Assembly: GCA_038396585.1 (NCBI GenBank)
Contig: CP121691.1
Span: 3,472,001 to 3,536,000 of the forward strand
Source: Vallitaleaceae bacterium 9-2
Lineage (GTDB): Bacteria; Bacillota; Clostridia; Lachnospirales; Vallitaleaceae
Direction: 5' to 3'
DNA: 64,000 nt
Shown: positions 18,823 to 26,523 of the stretch, piece after piece
Position numbering within the stretch: position 1 is the first letter of the stretch
Layout: each line of letters opens with the position of its first letter
Notes under the pieces: generated by a model
Seen by the model: only the letters and a program-made list of their open reading frames with translations
Databases searched by the model: none
Told to the model about the DNA's origin: nothing
Program-made: the position numbers and the translations under genes

Positions 18823-20147
18823 AATTCTAACCTCTCAATACAAATGTATTCATCATTAACTTCGTTGACTCTACCACTGATACTTGCATGAATATGGGCA
18901 CTTAATCCGCCTTCTACAGCTTGTGCAATCCGCATATTCTCTTTTACATTCTGGCCAATTGTAACTAACGGTTTTGCCGCCTGTCCGATATGTTGCTGCA
19001 ATGGAATCTTCACTGCACCTACAGGGATGGATTCTGGATAAAAAGGTAAGGGTACATCATATTTTTTGAGTCCAAGACGCATAACAAGCCGTCCTGCCGG
19101 AACTCTTCGATAGTCACGATCGGGATGCATATCAGTACAATCTGTCGGCGATGGTCTTACACCATTTTTTGCAAATTCACGCTTGACCATAACCATCATT
19201 TTTCTTGGAGACAGGTCATGGTGACAAGCATAGAGCTCACACACACCGCAATCTACACACCCAAGGGCTGTCTCTAACACACTACTGTTATCAATCACTC
19301 CATTAGCCATAGCGTTCATCAATTTATGCGGTTCCACATTATGTCCCATCAGATGCCTTGGGCACATGTCCGTACATGCACGACACTGAGAACACGATGC
19401 CATAATACGTGTTAAATGTTTTATATTGACATCCTCCATTTGCTGAATCAGAGAATGATTTTCTTCAAGTACAATTAATGCTTTGGTATTTTTTTTAACG
19501 ACATCACGAATAGTTGTCAAGCTTCCCGTCATCGGTCCACCTATAATGATTTTATGGTTTTTATTACGTCGTTTTCCTAACGTGTCCACCATATATTCCA
19601 CTGATGTACCTATTGGAACATAGTACGTTCCCGGTGCATCAACCTCCCCTGTCACTGTGACAAAGGTATGGGTCACATTCTTGTCTTCAAATAGTTTCTG
19701 ATATATGTTATATAATGTTTCAGTATTTGTAACCATGACATGATGTTGTATAGGAATTTCACCTTTTTTTACAACAATGCCTGTAATTTCTTCTATAAGT
19801 ATTACTTCATCGCCAATCGGATAAACGTTTGGCAAGGGATAGATTTCTATGTTTGGATAGTTTTTTGCTGCTGCATTTAAATGTTCAATCACATCAACAT
19901 ATTTATCCTTAATGCCAATAACTCCTTTTTTGATTGCGAGCGCTTCCATTAACTGATGCAAGCTTTTGATCAAAGGTTCGGCATATTCTTTTGCCAAATT
20001 TTTATCCACTTGTAAAAGGGGTTCACACTCTGCATTGTTAATAATCAGGGTGTCGATTGCTCCTTTTAGTTTTACATGGGTTGGAAATCCAGCTCCACCT
20101 GCACCAACAATACCGGCATCAAATATTTTTTCAATGATGTTTTCCAT
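18819..20147 (-). CDS. pduS: PduS-like Fe-S flavoprotein, cobalamin reductase
   Basis: A 442-residue RnfC-like protein. The N-terminal GAGGAGFPTHVK motif binds NADH/FMN, an SLBB domain sits near residues 165-215, and two ferredoxin-type clusters follow: CSQCRACTDMCPRHL and CVDCGVCELYACHHD. PduS reduces Co(III/II)balamin to supply PduO and sustain the dehydratase. It lies between pduN and pduT, as expected of a partner docking on PduT. Length agrees with Salmonella PduS (451). Confidence 0.92.
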   Translation of the reverse strand: MENIIEKIFDAGIVGAGGAGFPTHVKLKGAIDTLIINNAECEPLLQVDKNLAKEYAEPLIKSLHQLMEALAIKKGVIGIKDKYVDVIEHLNAAAKNYPNIEIYPLPNVYPIGDEVILIEEITGIVVKKGEIPIQHHVMVTNTETLYNIYQKLFEDKNVTHTFVTVTGEVDAPGTYYVPIGTSVEYMVDTLGKRRNKNHKIIIGGPMTGSLTTIRDVVKKNTKALIVLEENHSLIQQMEDVNIKHLTRIMASCSQCRACTDMCPRHLMGHNVEPHKLMNAMANGVIDNSSVLETALGCVDCGVCELYACHHDLSPRKMMVMVKREFAKNGVRPSPTDCTDMHPDRDYRRVPAGRLVMRLGLKKYDVPLPFYPESIPVGAVKIPLQQHIGQAAKPLVTIGQNVKENMRIAQAVEGGLSAHIHASISGRVNEVNDEYICIERLEL

Positions 20148-20163
20148 AGCTGCTCACCTTTCA

Positions 20164-20433
20164 CTAGTTAAAAATATCTAGATCGTTTTCTTCATCAACA
20201 ATACCTACAATTGAGGCATCCACCGGGGCTTCACTATTTGGCATACTGATTCTTGCACTACTTCCTGTTGCAATTAATACATGTTCACCTATGCCGGCTC
20301 CAACTGTATCTACAGCAATAATTGTTTCTTTTGTATTGTTTTTCTTGATTTCACATACTAAAAATTTATTGCCTATCAACCGCTCATGCTTGCGCGTTGA
20401 GACGATTCGACCAATCACTTTTCCAATAATCAT
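20164..20433 (-). CDS. pduN: Microcompartment vertex protein (EutN/CcmL/PduN family)
   Basis: An 89-residue BMC-P protein that would form pentamers closing the polyhedral vertices. The start MIIGKVIGRIVSTRKHERLIG and the segment DTVGAGIGEHVLIATGSSAR are family hallmarks. The ATG at 20433 is chosen because GGAG lies 7 nt before it and all family members begin here; the longer frame to 20511 crosses a hairpin. The only BMC-P gene in the window. Confidence 0.93.
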   Translation of the reverse strand: MIIGKVIGRIVSTRKHERLIGNKFLVCEIKKNNTKETIIAVDTVGAGIGEHVLIATGSSARISMPNSEAPVDASIVGIVDEENDLDIFN

Positions 20434-20469
20434 GATAATTCTCCATTCTATCGCATTCACTAGGTACGC

Positions 20470-20505
20470 CAATTGTTGGATACAACATGCTATATCCAAC
20501 AATTG
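20470..20505 (-). other. Intercistronic hairpin between pduL and pduN
   Basis: CAATTGTTGGATA (20470-20482) is perfectly complementary to TATCCAACAATTG (20493-20505), 13 bp around a 10-nt loop. No U-tract follows on the minus strand. It sits in the only sizeable gap of this part of the operon and may set a lower output for the genes downstream (pentamer, PduS, PduT). Confidence 0.6.
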
Positions 20506-20514
20506 CCGCAAGCG

Positions 20515-21189
20515 CTAATGAACGATGGTCACTTGATCACTTTGTTGAATACCAAATGCATTGGCTTCATCTGTATCAATATGCATTTCAAGTCGATATG
20601 TGTCATGAACACGTACTAAGACATTGCTTAAGATGCCTTTTCGCGTTCCATCTTGTGTCTTGACGGATACAATTTGTTTATCTTTGACACCTAGGCGCTT
20701 TGCATCTTCCGGCGTCATATGAATATGACGCTGTGCAACGATACACCCTTGTTCTAAGCGAACAGCTCCTGCCGGACCGACAATGGTAATGGGCATAGAC
20801 CCTTCAATATCACCGCTTTCGCGAATAGGAGCATTGAGCCCAAGTTGTCTAGCATCTGTTTTTGAAACTTCAACTTGTGTCGCACTACGTTCTGGTCCTA
20901 GAATTCTTACATTCTCAATTACCCGCAAATTCATTCCTACAATTGTCACACGTTCTTCTGCAGCAAATTGTCCACCCATCAGCTCTTTTTTTACATGTAG
21001 CTGATGGCCCTTTCCAAAGAGGATGTCCAAATGTTCACGTGTCACATGTAGATGTCTAGCTGATACACCTACTGGAACAGTCAATGCAGGTTGAGATTGT
21101 TTGAGTACGTTTGCAGTTGTTTTTTGCTTGATTTGCTGCATAACAGCTTCTTTAACAAGCGCTTCTAATGCATTCGTTGTTACTGCCAT
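20515..21189 (-). CDS. pduL: Phosphate propanoyltransferase PduL
   Basis: A 224-residue protein with two beta-barrel domains. Zinc/CoA-site histidines lie in SARHLHVT and QRHIHMTPEDA. It converts propionyl-CoA plus phosphate to propionyl phosphate and recycles CoA inside the compartment. The first 20 residues (TNALEALVKEAVMQQIKQ) form an amphipathic helix typical of an encapsulation peptide, followed by a linker, so it is likely lumenal. No propionate kinase is present in the operon; a housekeeping acetate kinase would have to finish the step. Confidence 0.95.
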   Translation of the reverse strand: MAVTTNALEALVKEAVMQQIKQKTTANVLKQSQPALTVPVGVSARHLHVTREHLDILFGKGHQLHVKKELMGGQFAAEERVTIVGMNLRVIENVRILGPERSATQVEVSKTDARQLGLNAPIRESGDIEGSMPITIVGPAGAVRLEQGCIVAQRHIHMTPEDAKRLGVKDKQIVSVKTQDGTRKGILSNVLVRVHDTYRLEMHIDTDEANAFGIQQSDQVTIVH

Positions 21190-21215
21190 ATTAATCTCAA
21201 CCTTTCAGACTTTGC

Positions 21216-21596
21216 TTATAATTTAGGTAAAATTTTTGTTACATCTGTATGAGGGCGAGGAATAACATGTGTCGCTACAACTTCACCTAAACGAGAAGCT
21301 ACAGAAGCTCCTGCTTCAACGGCTGCTTTTACTGCTCCAACGTCACCGCTTACTAATACTGTCACTAAACCGGATCCGATTTTTTCTGTTCCTACAAGTT
21401 CAACGTTCGCTGCTTTTAACATAGCATCTGCCGCTTCAGTTACTGCTACCAAACCTCTTGTCTCGATCATTCCTAATGCCTTTTGTACCATGATTTTTTC
21501 CTCCTTGGATTCATTTGTTTTATTGGTTGTCGATTTTGCGGCTGTCTTTGCCGCCGTCGTTTTTTCTGTTGTTTTTGCTGCTGCTTTTACTGCCAT
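21216..21596 (-). CDS. BMC-H shell protein with Lys/Ala/Thr-rich N-terminal extension, two starts
   Basis: The canonical 91-residue PduA/PduJ-like hexamer protein starts at ATG 21491 ([13 protein letters not shown]), with AAGGAGG 8 nt before it. The same frame continues upstream to ATG 21596, which has its own AAGGTGG about 6 nt upstream. This adds 35 residues made mostly of Ala, Lys and Thr. Both starts look usable, so a long and a short form may be produced. The BMC domain ends [16 protein letters not shown], the typical PduA/J C-terminus. Role: facet hexamer with a pore for diol and aldehyde traffic. Confidence 0.88.
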   Translation of the reverse strand: MAVKAAAKTTEKTTAAKTAAKSTTNKTNESKEEKIMVQKALGMIETRGLVAVTEAADAMLKAANVELVGTEKIGSGLVTVLVSGDVGAVKAAVEAGASVASRLGEVVATHVIPRPHTDVTKILPKL

Positions 21597-21624
21597 GATA
21601 GACCACCTTTGCTAAAGTCAACGC

Positions 21625-21921
21625 TTACTTTGAAAATGCATACTTTGACGCACTCTCCTTAATAATCTTCATCACTTCATCGTGGGGATTATTAATAAAG
21701 GCTGTTGCGACTGTTTTTGTAATCCCGTTTGCAATTGTCTCTCCATGAGCGATAGCGGCATGTACAGAGGATATGTCCCCCTGTACAACAATGCTCACTA
21801 AGCGTCCACCGAGCTTTTTTTCCCACGTTAGTACCGTGACATCTGCGGCTTTTACCATTGCATCAATGGCTTCATAAGCCGCAACCATACCACTGACCTC
21901 AATAATTCCCAGTGCGTTCAT
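21625..21921 (-). CDS. BMC-H shell protein (divergent hexamer subunit)
   Basis: A 98-residue single BMC-domain protein ([27 protein letters not shown]). The region after the third strand (TWEKKLGGRLVSIVVQGD) differs from the PduA/J type, and the C-terminal tail (KIIKESASKYAFSK) is short and basic. It likely forms hexamers with a pore of different selectivity. The second of four BMC-H genes here. Confidence 0.9.
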   Translation of the reverse strand: MNALGIIEVSGMVAAYEAIDAMVKAADVTVLTWEKKLGGRLVSIVVQGDISSVHAAIAHGETIANGITKTVATAFINNPHDEVMKIIKESASKYAFSK

Positions 21922-21933
21922 GCATTCACCTAC

Positions 21934-22209
21934 TTATTTTAATGATGGAAGAATTTTTTCCACATCAAGATGTGGACGAGGAATAACGTGTACTGCTACA
22001 AGTTCTCCTAGGTTAGCTGCTGCATTTGCACCAACTTCAGTTGCTGCCTTAACAGCTCCTACATCTCCACGAACCATAACTGTTACAAGACCTGATCCGA
22101 TTTTTTCTGTTCCGATTAATGTAACGTCTGCTGCCTTTACCATTGCATCTGCTGCCTCAACTGATGCTACTAAACCTCTAGTTTCTACCATTCCTAACGC
22201 TTCTTGCAT
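21934..22209 (-). CDS. pduJ: BMC-H shell protein, PduA/PduJ type
   Basis: A 91-residue hexamer protein with the canonical [27 protein letters not shown] start, the pore-lining segment [15 protein letters not shown] and the VHVIPRPH tail. It is nearly the same as the short form of the protein at 21216-21596 and is probably the main facet protein. AGGAGG lies before the ATG. Confidence 0.92.
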   Translation of the reverse strand: MQEALGMVETRGLVASVEAADAMVKAADVTLIGTEKIGSGLVTVMVRGDVGAVKAATEVGANAAANLGELVAVHVIPRPHLDVEKILPSLK

Positions 22210-22248
22210 AATATAATCCTCCTATAAATTATCATCATTATTATGTGT

Positions 22249-22554
22249 TTATATACAGCTAATCTTCAAAAACTTTTCCATGCCTTCCGATGGATTAGCT
22301 ATCACGTACTTTGCGTGAACACCGGATATCTCTTCTGCTGCTCGTGCTGCTGCTTCAACCCCTGCTTCAACATCTGCAACCGCCCCACGTATCTTAATCA
22401 TAATCAATAGTGGTACCGGAAGCTCGTCTGCATTGGGTGGCTTATTTCTATCAAAAGCTTCAATAATGACATCGCCCGCTTTACACGCGGCATCGGCTGC
22501 ATAATATGCAGTTGCCATACCAAAGACTTCGATCAAACCAACGGCTTTCTTCAT
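22249..22554 (-). CDS. BMC-H shell protein with inserted loop
   Basis: A 101-residue BMC-domain protein (KKAVGLIEVFGMATAYYAADAACKAGDV). A loop of about ten residues (FDRNKPPNADELP) is inserted before the strand that leads to the pore, and the pore segment reads IKIRGAVADVEAG. This resembles shell proteins of the glycyl-radical and fucose/rhamnose BMC types more than PduA. It is first of the four BMC-H genes in transcription order. Confidence 0.87.
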   Translation of the reverse strand: MKKAVGLIEVFGMATAYYAADAACKAGDVIIEAFDRNKPPNADELPVPLLIMIKIRGAVADVEAGVEAAARAAEEISGVHAKYVIANPSEGMEKFLKISCI

Positions 22555-22576
22555 AATATAACCTCATTACCTATTT

Positions 22577-23776
22577 TTATTTATTGACGAAAGCTACTTT
22601 TATTCCTTCGAGGCGCATATTTACATGCATTGCTTCGTTTAATTCGTCTAAAGCAAAATCATGTGTTACGAGCTCTTCAATTGGAAGTCCTATGCCTTTT
22701 GCACGTCGTATAAAATCTAATGTTGTCGCATAGTCTGCAAATGTGTATACCCATGAACCAACAAGGGTAATCTCTTTTTGACATAAGTCAAAGTGTGGAT
22801 TAATGGTTGCATCACCATTGTCAACGAAAAATCCAACTTCACATAATCCGCCACCACGACGAATCATTTTGTAAATGGAACTTGCGGCACTTGGAACTCC
22901 TGTACATTGGAATGCAAAATCCACGCCGCCACCGGAAATTTTATGAATTCCCGCAAGCATATCATCAAATTTTCCAAAATCTTTGAAGTTAAATGTATAT
23001 TTTGCTCCAAGACGTTGTGCCATTTTTAGACGTTGGTTATCCCCATCAACAGCTAAGATGTTTTCAATTCCCATCGTACGAAGTACAGATAGAAGCATAA
23101 GACCGATTGGTCCACACCCTTGAACAAGTACCATACTGTTGAACTTTAGTAATCCTGTTGTCTTTGCACGTTCAACTGCATGTACTGTTACAGCTGCCGG
23201 TTCAATCAACAAACGCTCTTTTAAACTCATGTCATTGACACGGAAAATAGATGAGTTTTTACGAAGGACGATGTATTCTCCAAACCATCCGTTAAATCGG
23301 TATTCATCATCCGGAAGCAGTCCATATACATCCATGTGATCACTTAGGTTGGCTTTTTCAGGATGCATTTTTGAAAACGTGTCTTCTTCGGTAATTGTAA
23401 CACTAGTTACAATTTTATCGCCAAGCTTTAAAGGTTGTCCCATAATGTCTGTTTTGACGTTTTTACCTAACTTAACAATTGTTCCTGTACCTTCATGCCC
23501 TAGCACAACCGGAATAAGACCAAAGGGATCGTTTTTGTACTCATGTACATCGGTGCCACATACACCACACCCTTCCACTTTAACCAAGACTTCATCATCA
23601 TTGATCTGTGGAATTTGAAATTCTTTGATTTCTAATTTTTGCTTTTCTGTCAACACCGCTACTTTTGCCATTGTTGGCACTTGTCCTGGTGCACTATTTT
23701 GTGTCTTTGAATCTTCACCAAGTGATTCCATCACTTTTGACACAATTGTTTGTATGTCGATTTGATTGATATCCAT
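22577..23776 (-). CDS. Zinc-dependent alcohol dehydrogenase with encapsulation peptide
   Basis: A 399-residue medium-chain dehydrogenase. The catalytic zinc site has Cys in GCGVCGTD and His in GHEGTG. The NAD(P)-binding glycine motif is QGCGPIGLM. Unlike ordinary members it begins with an amphipathic helix (INQIDIQTIVSKVMESL) and a Ser/Gln/Pro linker to about residue 36, as in PduP, so it should be packaged. It may reduce propionaldehyde to 1-propanol to recycle NADH, or L-lactaldehyde to 1,2-propanediol, or both. It takes the place of the iron-type PduQ, which is absent. Confidence 0.88.
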   Translation of the reverse strand: MDINQIDIQTIVSKVMESLGEDSKTQNSAPGQVPTMAKVAVLTEKQKLEIKEFQIPQINDDEVLVKVEGCGVCGTDVHEYKNDPFGLIPVVLGHEGTGTIVKLGKNVKTDIMGQPLKLGDKIVTSVTITEEDTFSKMHPEKANLSDHMDVYGLLPDDEYRFNGWFGEYIVLRKNSSIFRVNDMSLKERLLIEPAAVTVHAVERAKTTGLLKFNSMVLVQGCGPIGLMLLSVLRTMGIENILAVDGDNQRLKMAQRLGAKYTFNFKDFGKFDDMLAGIHKISGGGVDFAFQCTGVPSAASSIYKMIRRGGGLCEVGFFVDNGDATINPHFDLCQKEITLVGSWVYTFADYATTLDFIRRAKGIGLPIEELVTHDFALDELNEAMHVNMRLEGIKVAFVNK

Positions 23777-23788
23777 GTTTACCTCCTT

Positions 23789-25234
23789 TTATCGTATGTA
23801 TAAGAATTCCGACATGACGCATCGTCGAGATTTTGTAAATGAATTGGCATTGGTTAACCCTTCGCCTGTTTTACTTGCTATGGTAAAGGTTGTAAAACCT
23901 TCCCCGCCAAATCCGATACCTGCATAGGATGGTGCATTTTTTACGAAGATTGCTGTATCAATGGCTCGGGCAAATTTTGTTAGGTTTTCAATATTCATAG
24001 AATGCATATGTGCTGAGTGGCGATTACCACCTTCAAGTTCCACACTCACTGCAATCCCTTCATCCACATCGGCTACACGTACGATTCCAAGAATTGGCAT
24101 CATCAGTTCTTCGTAGATAAGTGGGTGATCTTTGGTTCCTTCAAAAATAATACATCGAATGCTCTCATCCGCTTTAATGTTAATTGCTTCAAGTATTTTA
24201 TGGGCATCACGTCCGACCCATTTACGGTTAATTCCTAACTTACCTTTGTTTTCAACTAAGACTTCTTTGGCTAGTTTGTCTGCAAGTTCTTTGGATAAGT
24301 AATAACAATCATTGTTCTTAATCATTTCATCAATAAGCTTATCTGCGACTTGATCAACAACAACTACTTCTTTTTCCGCGATACATGGAAGGTTGTTATC
24401 AAAGGTTGCACCGTTAATGATATCTTCGGCTGCTTTAACAATGTTAGCCGTCTCATCAACAAGTACTGGCGGATTCCCTGCTCCGGCTGCAATACCTCGC
24501 TTGCCTGAGCTTAAGATTGCTTTAACAACTCCCGGACCACCTGTAGCCACAAGTAACGGTGTATCCGGATGCTTAAACATGATGTTCCCGCTGTCTAATG
24601 TAGGTTTCTTCACCGATACTGCCAAGTTTTCAAAAGCTCCACATTCAACCGCAGCTTCGTTTACCAATTGTACTGCATAGTTTGATGTGTTTGCTGCATT
24701 AGGATGTGGGTTAAAGACAACCGTATTACCTGAGGCAATCATCCCTATGGAATTACATAGGATGGTTTCACTTGGGTTGGTTGATGGTGTTACTGCACCA
24801 ACGACCCCCCATGTTCCTCGCTCAATTAATGTTAATCCTTGGTCTCCTGTAAAGACTTCCGGCGCAATACATTCTGTTCCCGGAGTTTTATCCGCCACCA
24901 ATTGATGCTTTAATACTTTATGTCCTACACGTCCCATGCCGGTCTCTGCAACACCCATTTGTGCCAAGGTATCTGCATTTTCATGAATTTTTTCACGAAT
25001 CCTTGTGATGATTTGCTCTCTGAATTCATTGGGCATCATACGTAATTTACGTTGTGCTTCTTTGGCCGCTGCAATGGCATCTTCCATATTTTCAAATACA
25101 CCTTTTCCAACATTAACGATGGGTAAGGCCACTGAAGATCCATGGTGTGCAGGTGCCGTTTGAACATTGCTTGTTGTTCCTGCAATTTCACTCATGACTT
25201 TTGCCACAATTGACTGTAAGTCTTGTTCATTCAT
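23789..25234 (-). CDS. pduP: CoA-acylating propionaldehyde dehydrogenase PduP
   Basis: A 481-residue aldehyde dehydrogenase. The N-terminal helix (NEQDLQSIVAKVMSEIAG) is the PduP-type encapsulation peptide, followed by a linker of about 20 residues. The catalytic cysteine is in NNLPCIAEKE, and nucleotide-binding residues lie in TGGPGVVKA. It oxidises propionaldehyde to propionyl-CoA with NAD+. It overlaps pduO by 4 bp and precedes the alcohol dehydrogenase, giving a paired redox branch that regenerates its own NAD+. Confidence 0.95.
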   Translation of the reverse strand: MNEQDLQSIVAKVMSEIAGTTSNVQTAPAHHGSSVALPIVNVGKGVFENMEDAIAAAKEAQRKLRMMPNEFREQIITRIREKIHENADTLAQMGVAETGMGRVGHKVLKHQLVADKTPGTECIAPEVFTGDQGLTLIERGTWGVVGAVTPSTNPSETILCNSIGMIASGNTVVFNPHPNAANTSNYAVQLVNEAAVECGAFENLAVSVKKPTLDSGNIMFKHPDTPLLVATGGPGVVKAILSSGKRGIAAGAGNPPVLVDETANIVKAAEDIINGATFDNNLPCIAEKEVVVVDQVADKLIDEMIKNNDCYYLSKELADKLAKEVLVENKGKLGINRKWVGRDAHKILEAINIKADESIRCIIFEGTKDHPLIYEELMMPILGIVRVADVDEGIAVSVELEGGNRHSAHMHSMNIENLTKFARAIDTAIFVKNAPSYAGIGFGGEGFTTFTIASKTGEGLTNANSFTKSRRCVMSEFLYIR

Positions 25235-26190
25235 ACGCTTTTCCTTTCTGTCTTACTTGCTCCATATGATGCAAGATAGATATCATTGTCAGCGCTACTG
25301 CCGCTCACGCCGATTGCACCATAGGTGACATCTTTATTCTTAAGTGGATAACCTCCACCTAGAGTTATGATTTTCTCATCAACCATATCTTCCAACCCTT
25401 CAAAAGGGGCTCCTTGGCTGACCAATGTCTTAAGTTCATGGGTCGGCATCTGAAGAGCTGCCGATGTGAATGCTTTTTTCTCAGCAAGTCCTTTGCTAAT
25501 AAAAAATGCATCATCCATCATTTGAGTTAAAATACTGACGCCGTCTTTGTTGGCTATACTGATGACAACTTTTGCTCCCATGCGTTTTGCTTCATTTTCA
25601 ATTACGCTTGCGATGTGTTTTGCCAAATCCAGGGTCATGCTTTTTGGGTGTGTTCCTACTGGATTTGAGGTATCCATGGATTGGAGAACTAAGTCTCTAA
25701 ACTCAAGTCTTCTTGCCAGAACAAAGAGATAATCCGATAACCTGTTGATGTACTTACTAATGCTTGTCTGTATGTTTTTGGTCTCTATCAGATGGGTTAA
25801 CCGTCGCTCTGCTCGTCTCGCTATGGTTCTTGCCAAATCAATCTGGGCTGCGACCTTAAGGTCTCCCGGATAAATGAAGTGGTCAAGGGGCGGAAACAGC
25901 TGTTGATTATGATCAATGGCCTGTTCTAGGGCTTTTGTGTCCTCCTGTGTATCGATGTCTTTTTCAAAGTCTGATGCGATAACTGCCATGATGTCTTTTA
26001 ATCGTTTTTGTATGTTCAGTAATTCGCTCGCTATATCGTCCTCTTGAAGGGTTGATCGTACAATGCCAATGGCACTGGTTAACTCATCGATATTACCTAA
26101 AGTCTCAATATGTATGTCGGTTTTATGTACGCGCTGTCCGTTAAATAAGTCTGTCATTCCACCGTCGCCTTTTTTTGTATATACACTCAC
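25231..26190 (-). CDS. pduO: PduO: cob(I)alamin adenosyltransferase fused to HbpS-like domain
   Basis: A 319-residue two-domain protein. Residues 1-180 form the adenosyltransferase with YTKKGDGGMT (ATP loop), RTIARRAERR and NRLSDYLFVLARRLE. Residues 190-315 form a GlcG/HbpS (DUF336) domain ending GAIGVSGSSADNDIYLASYGA, which binds heme in some PduO proteins. It makes adenosylcobalamin for the diol dehydratase. Position downstream of the reactivase subunits and upstream of pduP is standard. Confidence 0.94.
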   Translation of the reverse strand: MSVYTKKGDGGMTDLFNGQRVHKTDIHIETLGNIDELTSAIGIVRSTLQEDDIASELLNIQKRLKDIMAVIASDFEKDIDTQEDTKALEQAIDHNQQLFPPLDHFIYPGDLKVAAQIDLARTIARRAERRLTHLIETKNIQTSISKYINRLSDYLFVLARRLEFRDLVLQSMDTSNPVGTHPKSMTLDLAKHIASVIENEAKRMGAKVVISIANKDGVSILTQMMDDAFFISKGLAEKKAFTSAALQMPTHELKTLVSQGAPFEGLEDMVDEKIITLGGGYPLKNKDVTYGAIGVSGSSADNDIYLASYGASKTERKSV

Positions 26191-26202
26191 ATCTTCACCA
26201 CC

Positions 26203-26523
26203 TTATATAAAGGGCTTATTCTTGGTATATCGTGCTGCATTTTGTCCTGTCTGTCTTGGGGTCCTTGGTTCAAAGGCAACCTTAGCTAGACCAACTTGGG
26301 TATTAAAGGCAAGGGCTACCTTGGTTTTATAGATGCCAATGCCGGTTCCAAGGGCTGATTGCTTTGCCGCCTTATTGGCTAATGCCTCTGCAACATGTTT
26401 TAAAGGTTCATCTATTGTCTGGGCGAGACCGCCTTCTTCTTCAATTCCAGCTAATACTTCTTGTAATGTTTTTTTATCCGGCTCATAACTCGCTACGATG
26501 ATACTCGTTTTTAGATTTTTCAT
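26203..26523 (-). CDS. pduH: Diol dehydratase reactivase small subunit
   Basis: A 106-residue protein of the DdrB/PduH family (SIIVASYEPDKKTLQEVLAGIEEEGG; QSALGTGIGIYKTKVAL). With PduG it releases damaged cobalamin from inactivated dehydratase. Its gene overlaps pduG by 4 bp. The motif EVLAGIEEEG is also seen in PduD (KEILAGIEEEG), reflecting the known structural mimicry of the dehydratase beta subunit. Confidence 0.92.
   Translation of the reverse strand: MKNLKTSIIVASYEPDKKTLQEVLAGIEEEGGLAQTIDEPLKHVAEALANKAAKQSALGTGIGIYKTKVALAFNTQVGLAKVAFEPRTPRQTGQNAARYTKNKPFI

Noticed and set aside
20470-20505. Intrinsic terminator between pduL and pduN
   Set aside because: The stem is strong but no U-tract follows on the minus strand, and the genes downstream belong to the same pathway; treated as an intercistronic hairpin.
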